A DNA stretch of 11,429 bases. Source: an uncultured Oscillospiraceae bacterium (GTDB lineage Bacteria; Bacillota; Clostridia; Oscillospirales; Ruminococcaceae). The notes under the pieces were generated by a model. It ran no database searches and was not told the origin of the DNA. It saw only the letters and a program-made list of their open reading frames with translations. Positions 7,343-11,429 of the stretch are shown here, piece after piece. The stretch spans positions 1 through 11,429 of the forward strand of contig CAJUAN010000045.1 of the NCBI GenBank assembly GCA_910584715.1, in the 5' to 3' direction. Positions within the stretch are counted from its first letter, which is position 1; each line of letters begins with the position of its first letter. The translations under genes and the position numbers were made by a program.

Positions 7343-7361
7343 TTTGTATAAATTACACAAA
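7343..7361. promoter_or_regulatory. 19-bp near-perfect palindrome in the divergent intergenic region
   Basis: TTTGTATAAATTACACAAA is symmetrical about 7352 except for one mismatched pair. It sits about 30 bp upstream of the plus-strand -35 box and about 80 bp upstream of the minus-strand one. It is nested inside a wider inverted pair, GTACAAG (7334-7340) and CTTGTAC (7383-7389), with another half-site-like TTGTATGA at 7366-7373. This is the layout of an operator that can serve one or both divergent promoters. The spacing TTGT-N9-ACAA is one short of the usual Rex box (TTGT-N10-ACAA), so I do not assign a regulator. Confidence 0.55.
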
Positions 7362-7391
7362 TTTTTTGTATGATATTGTTTGCTTGTACCC

Positions 7392-7420
7392 TTGAAAAAA
7401 CTGTGCAAATCTGCTATACT
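7392..7420 (+). promoter_or_regulatory. SigA-type promoter for the surface-protein gene
   Basis: TTGAAA (7392-7397) and TATACT (7415-7420) are separated by 17 bp, close to the SigA consensus. Initiation would fall near 7427, giving a 5' leader of roughly 125 nt before the ATG at 7553. An ATG lies at 7427-7429, right at the predicted start point, and opens an 11-codon frame (MNELCFFLSEV) closing at 7460-7462. Confidence 0.75.
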
Positions 7421-7481
7421 TTTAATATGAATGAACTATGTTTTTTTTTGTCGGAAGTATGAACGCGATTTACCAATTGTA

Positions 7482-7526
7482 TTGAACGGGCTGCGAAGGG
7501 ACTTTCGGCAGAACAAATTCGTTCAA
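7482..7526 (+). promoter_or_regulatory. Structured 5' leader of the surface-protein mRNA
   Basis: An outer 7-bp stem, TTGAACG (7482-7488) with CGTTCAA (7520-7526), encloses an inner hairpin, CTGCGAA (7491-7497) with TTTCGGCAG (7503-7511), which has one bulged base and a GGGAC loop. The structure ends 11 nt before the Shine-Dalgarno AAGGAG (7538-7543). It may stabilise the mRNA or modulate ribosome access. I compared it by eye with the c-di-GMP-I and c-di-GMP-II riboswitch patterns and it does not match either. A run of nine T (7441-7449) lies upstream in the leader. Confidence 0.4.
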
Positions 7527-7552
7527 ATATAATAAAAAAGGAGTTTTTCTAT

Positions 7553-10500
7553 ATGAAATTGAAAAAACTGCTGGCTGCGGTCACTGCGGCTGCGCTGGCG
7601 GTAACAACAATGGCTGTGACGAGCTTTACGGCGAACGCGGCGGCTTTTACCCCGTACATTTTGCTGAATGTTAACTCCAACGAATGGGGAATTAACGGTG
7701 CTTGGGTAGCGGCAGATAAGACGGAAATTACCGCGAGTCAAACTGAATATGAGTTTTCATATACAGCGGGAAAAGACGACACGTGGGACGGCGATCAGTC
7801 TAAAATTGAGGCTTATTTCTATAGTCCTATGGACAATTTGAAAAATGCGTCCATAAAATCTGTATCTATAAATGGTACTGACAAGAATATATCTCAAAGT
7901 GCCGGTTCTTATAATCTGTATTTGTGGGATAATATAGAAAGCGGCAGCGTTCCGGGTTATTCCGCTGTGGTTAATTCGGATGCGGTAAAAGCACTCGGAA
8001 CTGTAACCAGCGGCGATGTAATCAAAATAGTTCTGTCGGTAACTTTAGATGAAAGCGTAAAGTCTATCGGCGCAGCCAATTTCACCTGTTCAAAAACTGC
8101 CGGTGAATTGGAGATCGGCGATTCCTTTACAATCACATATGACAGCTCCAACACCCCCGATACAGCCAAGTGGGTGGTTAAATGCTCGTTTGATGAGGAT
8201 TTTGCAGATGCAGGTATTACAAGCAGATGGCCTCAGCTTGTAAACGCGGACGGAACTGTTGATAATAGCGCTTCAGCAGATACAGGTCTTGAAGTCGCAA
8301 AAACAGCAGAGGGCGTGTACACGTTTACCGCTGTAAACGCTTCAAAAGCAGGATATGCAATTAATGTTGAAGCGTCGGCAGCCGGAGATTTCAGTGACAC
8401 ACAGTATTTGGGTCAAGGCGGAGGCGGAAAATGGTCGGTAGCAGCAGCCACAGAACCCACATACACCATAGATCCTGACACAGCTACTATAAAAGTAGGC
8501 GAAAGCAAAGTATTTACACTTAAGGGATATGAGGGTACAGAACCGCTCATATGGAGCATTGATACAGATTTCGCGGATATGCAACTTGACGGTGAATTAA
8601 CCAGACATCAGGTTAAGATAGTAGGTCTTGCAAAGAGCAATGGTCCTCTTACGCTTACAATTAAAAAATCAGAAAGCGAAATATTAGCCACTGCAGATGT
8701 CACGATTGTTGAGGCTGATGCTCCTCCGGCAGCTGAAACAGTCGAAATTGCGTTCCCTACAGGCGTTATTGAGCTTAAGGTAAAAGAAAATGAATATGAC
8801 GGACAAGATCCTCATGGTTTAATGGCGCAAGCTGACATAAACGCTTCGGGAGAAAGCATAGGAAAAACATTTGCTGAACTTAAAACCGGCAAGCTTAAAC
8901 TCACCGGTGTGAAATTCGACAATTGTTCTGTAGACGGCATAACGGCAGGCGATGTTAAAGCTACGCTTTTTACACAATGGACTGGTTGGAAATGGAAGCC
9001 TGCGGCTGAAGCAGCTTTAAATAGCGAAAGTATCGAATTTGACCTGTCAACTATAACAGGTGTGGAAGACACAGATGAATTGCTGGCATACGGCGTTCAG
9101 ATTACGATTAATGACAACAGCAAGCTTACTGGTTTAGCAGTTAATGATATTGTAAAGATCAACGACGCCGGTACTAATCCTCCTACACCTCCCGTTACAG
9201 GCGACAAAACCTTTGAGGGTGAAGTAACAATTACTTGTGACAACTATTGGGGACAGACAACTATCACACTTGAACAGCTTATCGGCGACCTTGATCCTGC
9301 AAAAACAACAGTTGTATTTACAGGTGAATTCATTAACAAAATAGGCTATAACAGCGTCAGCCAAACTCCGACTGCTGACGGTTCAAAATGGCGTGAGATC
9401 GAAGCTGCAAACGGAAAAATTACTTTGGACGCTTCCGATCTTGTTACTGATGGTTTCTACTTTGTCATTGCAGCAGGAAAAGAAAGCGGAGATGCTACCA
9501 TTTCTTGGGTAGCTACAGAAAAGGGTAACAAACCCGACGAGCCTGACCAGCCCGACCAGCCCGATCCTCCCACACCTCCCGTTACAACAGACGCTATCTG
9601 GGAAGGCACACAGGATTTTGGAAACTGGGCTGATACTCCCGTTGAGATTGAAGCAGAAAAGTTTTCGTCTGTAAATGCAAACGACACTATCAAGTTCACA
9701 TATTCTATTAACGCCGTTCCCGGCGAAGCTTGGAATCAGATAAAAATTGCTGACGGCAACGATACTGTTCTTGCTTCTCCCACCGGCAAAAACGAATGGG
9801 GTTGCGTTGATCTTTCAAGCGCTACTACATACTCCTTTGAAATAAGCGCGGCAGACCTTGCTCTTGTTAAAGCAAACGGCATGAAGCTTACAGGTCATGG
9901 TGTTGTTCTTGCAAAGGTTGAAAAAGTTTCAGGCGGCGGTAATCCCCCTGTTGATCCCGGTCACACCCACACCCCCGCAACAGCATGGACAAGCGACGCA
10001 ACAGGTCACTGGCACGCCTGCACATGCGACGAAAAGTTTGATTTTGCAGCGCATACATTTAACGCCGGCACAATTACAACTCCCGCTACAGAAACAACAG
10101 CAGGCGTGAAGACATATACTTGTACTGTATGTTCATATTCCAAGACAGAAACCATTCCTGCAACAGGCGTTACACCTTCTCCTGCACCCGGCACTCCTTC
10201 TCACAACTATACAGGCGGAGTTGTTGTTCCGGTTATAAACAACGGTTCAAACAGCAAAACTCCTTCTATCAGCGGCGACAACGGCAAATCCGGCTGGGAC
10301 GCTATCATTTCTGAGATCGCAGCTTCCGGCGACGGTGCAAAAGTTGTTGTTGACATGAACGGAGCAACCAAGGTTCCCTCAAGCATTATGAGAGAGATCG
10401 AAGGTCTTGATATTGATCTGGTACTCAACATGGGCAGAGGTACCAAGTGGACTATAAACGGTCTCAGCGTAACAGGTCACAAGAACATTGATTTCGGTGT

Positions 10501-10927
10501 TTCCAAGAACACAAGACATATCCCCGGCGAAGTAGTTTCCACAGTTGATGGAACATACAAGAGGCAGATATCTCTTGATCATAACGGAACATTCGGCTGC
10601 ACAGCTGCTCTGACAGTTGATGTCGGCACAAAGTACAATGGACTTTATGCTAACCTGTTCTACTACAACCCCAAGACTGAGTCTCTTGAACTTACAGATT
10701 GCAGTCTGATTTCCGGCGGCAATGCAAAGTTTATGTTCACACACGCTTCCGATTATCTCATTACTGTTACCGCAGAACCTCTCGGCGAATTCGAGGACGT
10801 TTCCTCGGCAGCAGGAATCGCTTCCGATAATAACTCTATCGGAAACGGAATTGCAGTCAGCGCAGTTCTTGCAGCAATCGTTCTCAGCTTCGGGATCGTT
10901 GTTTACAGAAAGCGCAGACATAACTAA
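7553..10927 (+). CDS. Secreted, membrane-anchored multi-module surface protein
   Basis: The 1124 residues begin with a signal peptide (KLKK, then hydrophobic to about 22, with likely cleavage after TANA at about 29). Modules follow in order: an Ala/Asn/Trp-containing beta-rich domain (31-195); a variable region (200-300); an Ig-like BIG2-type module (about 303-388, TYTIDPDTATIKVGESKVFT); another beta-rich module (395-541); a linker NPPTPPVT; a module at 551-657; a linker rich in PDEPDQ repeats; and a module at 681-795 (IWEGTQDFGNW) that recalls ruminococcal or Bacteroidetes carbohydrate-binding-like domains. A Cys/His cluster at 803-871 (H804, H806, H819, H821, C823, C825, H834, C857, C860) may bind metal. 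A Pro-rich linker leads to a conserved C-terminal domain (911-1075, GWDAIISEI to THASDYLITV). A helix (1098-1118) and the tail RKRRHN form the anchor. There is no LPxTG, dockerin or catalytic domain that I can see. ATG 7553 follows AAGGAG by 9 nt. Adhesion or polysaccharide binding is inference. Confidence 0.85.
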   Translation: MKLKKLLAAVTAAALAVTTMAVTSFTANAAAFTPYILLNVNSNEWGINGAWVAADKTEITASQTEYEFSYTAGKDDTWDGDQSKIEAYFYSPMDNLKNASIKSVSINGTDKNISQSAGSYNLYLWDNIESGSVPGYSAVVNSDAVKALGTVTSGDVIKIVLSVTLDESVKSIGAANFTCSKTAGELEIGDSFTITYDSSNTPDTAKWVVKCSFDEDFADAGITSRWPQLVNADGTVDNSASADTGLEVAKTAEGVYTFTAVNASKAGYAINVEASAAGDFSDTQYLGQGGGGKWSVAAATEPTYTIDPDTATIKVGESKVFTLKGYEGTEPLIWSIDTDFADMQLDGELTRHQVKIVGLAKSNGPLTLTIKKSESEILATADVTIVEADAPPAAETVEIAFPTGVIELKVKENEYDGQDPHGLMAQADINASGESIGKTFAELKTGKLKLTGVKFDNCSVDGITAGDVKATLFTQWTGWKWKPAAEAALNSESIEFDLSTITGVEDTDELLAYGVQITINDNSKLTGLAVNDIVKINDAGTNPPTPPVTGDKTFEGEVTITCDNYWGQTTITLEQLIGDLDPAKTTVVFTGEFINKIGYNSVSQTPTADGSKWREIEAANGKITLDASDLVTDGFYFVIAAGKESGDATISWVATEKGNKPDEPDQPDQPDPPTPPVTTDAIWEGTQDFGNWADTPVEIEAEKFSSVNANDTIKFTYSINAVPGEAWNQIKIADGNDTVLASPTGKNEWGCVDLSSATTYSFEISAADLALVKANGMKLTGHGVVLAKVEKVSGGGNPPVDPGHTHTPATAWTSDATGHWHACTCDEKFDFAAHTFNAGTITTPATETTAGVKTYTCTVCSYSKTETIPATGVTPSPAPGTPSHNYTGGVVVPVINNGSNSKTPSISGDNGKSGWDAIISEIAASGDGAKVVVDMNGATKVPSSIMREIEGLDIDLVLNMGRGTKWTINGLSVTGHKNIDFGVSKNTRHIPGEVVSTVDGTYKRQISLDHNGTFGCTAALTVDVGTKYNGLYANLFYYNPKTESLELTDCSLISGGNAKFMFTHASDYLITVTAEPLGEFEDVSSAAGIASDNNSIGNGIAVSAVLAAIVLSFGIVVYRKRRHN

Positions 10928-10940
10928 GCTTCAATGATAA

Positions 10941-10980
10941 AAGGCTTCCGTTCCTTATCGGACGGAAGCCTTAGTTTTTT
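10941..10980 (+). terminator. Intrinsic terminator of the surface-protein gene
   Basis: An 11-bp GC-containing stem, AAGGCTTCCGT (10941-10951) with ACGGAAGCCTT (10962-10972), is followed by AGTTTTTT (10973-10980). It begins 13 nt after the TAA stop, so transcription of the surface gene ends here as a single-gene unit. Confidence 0.9.
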
Positions 10981-10995
10981 CATGCAGGATAATAG

Positions 10996-11040
10996 TATAA
11001 TAAAAAGGGTGATAAAATGCTTAAAAAAGAAAGAAAATAG
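10996..11040 (+). pseudogene. Aborted gene start (promoter -10, Shine-Dalgarno, seven codons)
   Basis: TATAAT (10996-11001), a Shine-Dalgarno-like AAGGGTGAT (11005-11013) and ATG 11017 open MLKKERK and then TAG at 11038-11040. Soon after begins sequence belonging to the transposase fragment. The layout suggests the first codons of a gene whose body was lost when an insertion sequence landed or recombined here. It may equally be chance, since no -35 box is clear and the peptide is too short to identify. Confidence 0.3.
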
Positions 11041-11091
11041 CTTGAATTTGGATCAATATCAATAAAGTAAACAAGAAATTATCAAAAAAAG

Positions 11092-11325
11092 TTACAAATT
11101 TTCAAAATCATTTGGAGAAGGGTCGCCGTTATTGGAATGAGGACGAGTGGAATTGTAGAAGCCGAAGATATATTTGAAAAGACTGATTTTCAGTTCATCA
11201 AGTGATGAGTATGAACGACGATTTGTTTCCTCTTTTTTCAAATATTTGAAAAAGCACTCCATAACGATGTTGTTATAGGGGTGACCCTTAGCAGGAAAGG
11301 AATGGATCATATTCAAACTATCCAA
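11092..11325 (-). pseudogene. IS3-family transposase (OrfB) C-terminal fragment
   Basis: The reading frame contains SFPAKGHPYNNIVMECFFKY, then LKKEETNRRSYSSLDELK and FGFYNSTRPHSNNGDPSPNDF. This is the C-terminal end of the integrase core of IS3-group OrfB transposases. The E of MECFF corresponds to the final catalytic Glu of the DDE triad, and YNSTRPH is the usual downstream signature. The first two catalytic Asp residues and the HSDxGxQYT block are absent: reading upstream, the frame meets a stop a few codons before the LDSLNM at 11325, and no continuation is found to 11429. About 77 of the usual roughly 280 residues remain, so it cannot transpose by itself. The minus-strand sequence past the stop (about 11048-11075) may include the IS terminal repeat, but no matching second end is visible. 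Confidence 0.85.
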
Positions 11326-11337
11326 GTGATTTATGAG

Positions 11338-11429
11338 ACCTCACCAAATTTTGTGTAAAAAAGGAATAAAGCATTTCCGATCAGTCAAGACTTAAAGCAA
11401 GGAAAAACTGAAAGGAAGTGTTTTAATTA
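11338..11429. other. AT-rich sequence at right edge, no gene seen
   Basis: No reading frame, hairpin or recognisable transposase segment could be supported. The truncation point of the transposase lies close to 11338, so this is probably flanking DNA joined by deletion. Confidence 0.4.

Noticed and set aside
7421..7552. c-di-GMP riboswitch in the leader
   Set aside because: Tempting because of the HD-GYP neighbour, but the conserved core of GEMM-I and the class II pattern are not readable; only a generic nested stem is seen.
7553..10927. Dockerin or cohesin module in the surface protein
   Set aside because: I looked for duplicated calcium-binding DxDxDG segments and found none, so cellulosome attachment is not supported.
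1..11429. CRISPR array, tRNA or rRNA genes
   Set aside because: No regularly spaced direct repeats of 25-40 nt and no tRNA cloverleaf or rRNA-like sequence were seen on either strand.

Overview
The window looks like a chromosomal segment of a gut or rumen Clostridia member, most likely Oscillospiraceae (Ruminococcus-like). This is inferred from Firmicutes-style Shine-Dalgarno sites and SigA promoters, Firmicutes-type Trk and S24-repressor sequences, and a large secreted modular protein. That protein's C-terminal domain and Cys/His module resemble ones I associate with ruminococcal and clostridial surface proteins. No taxonomic marker gene is present, so the assignment is tentative.

Left edge (1-1376) is a gene graveyard. 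It holds a frameshifted remnant of a phage/ICE-type S24 (LexA-like) repressor, then a large AT-rich inverted repeat, an array of T-tracts at an exact 9-nt period, and a 47-codon N-terminal stub of an FtsX/MacB-type ABC transporter permease on the minus strand. Operator-like dyads survive upstream of the stub. The remaining AT-rich sequence up to 1376 has no convincing gene.

The core (1377-7191, minus strand) is an apparent three-gene operon in the order sensor HD-GYP, trkA, trkH. Gaps are 33 and 22 nt, each with a Shine-Dalgarno site. trkA and trkH encode a complete Trk potassium uptake system (double-RCK NAD-binding regulator and pore subunit). The first gene encodes a 989-residue protein with signal peptide, extracytoplasmic beta-propeller (Reg_prop) and Y_Y_Y domain, one membrane segment and a cytoplasmic HD-GYP phosphodiesterase domain, in which the signature GYP tripeptide reads GYC.

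A 361-bp divergent intergenic region (7192-7552) carries a SigA-type promoter in each direction, a 19-bp near-perfect palindrome between them, and a structured roughly 125-nt leader on the plus side. The plus-strand gene (7553-10927) encodes a 1124-residue secreted multi-module protein. It has Pro-rich linkers, an Ig-like module, a Cys/His cluster, a conserved C-terminal domain and a membrane anchor with a basic tail but no LPxTG. It ends in a clear intrinsic terminator.

Right edge (10981-11429) holds an aborted gene start and a C-terminal fragment of an IS3-family transposase on the minus strand. The intact sensor operon and surface gene are thus flanked on both sides by decayed mobile or accessory DNA. 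The most interesting unit is the sensor/phosphodiesterase-Trk operon facing a surface-protein gene. This suggests, as inference only, that an extracellular signal is linked through a cyclic dinucleotide to potassium uptake and possibly to surface protein expression.
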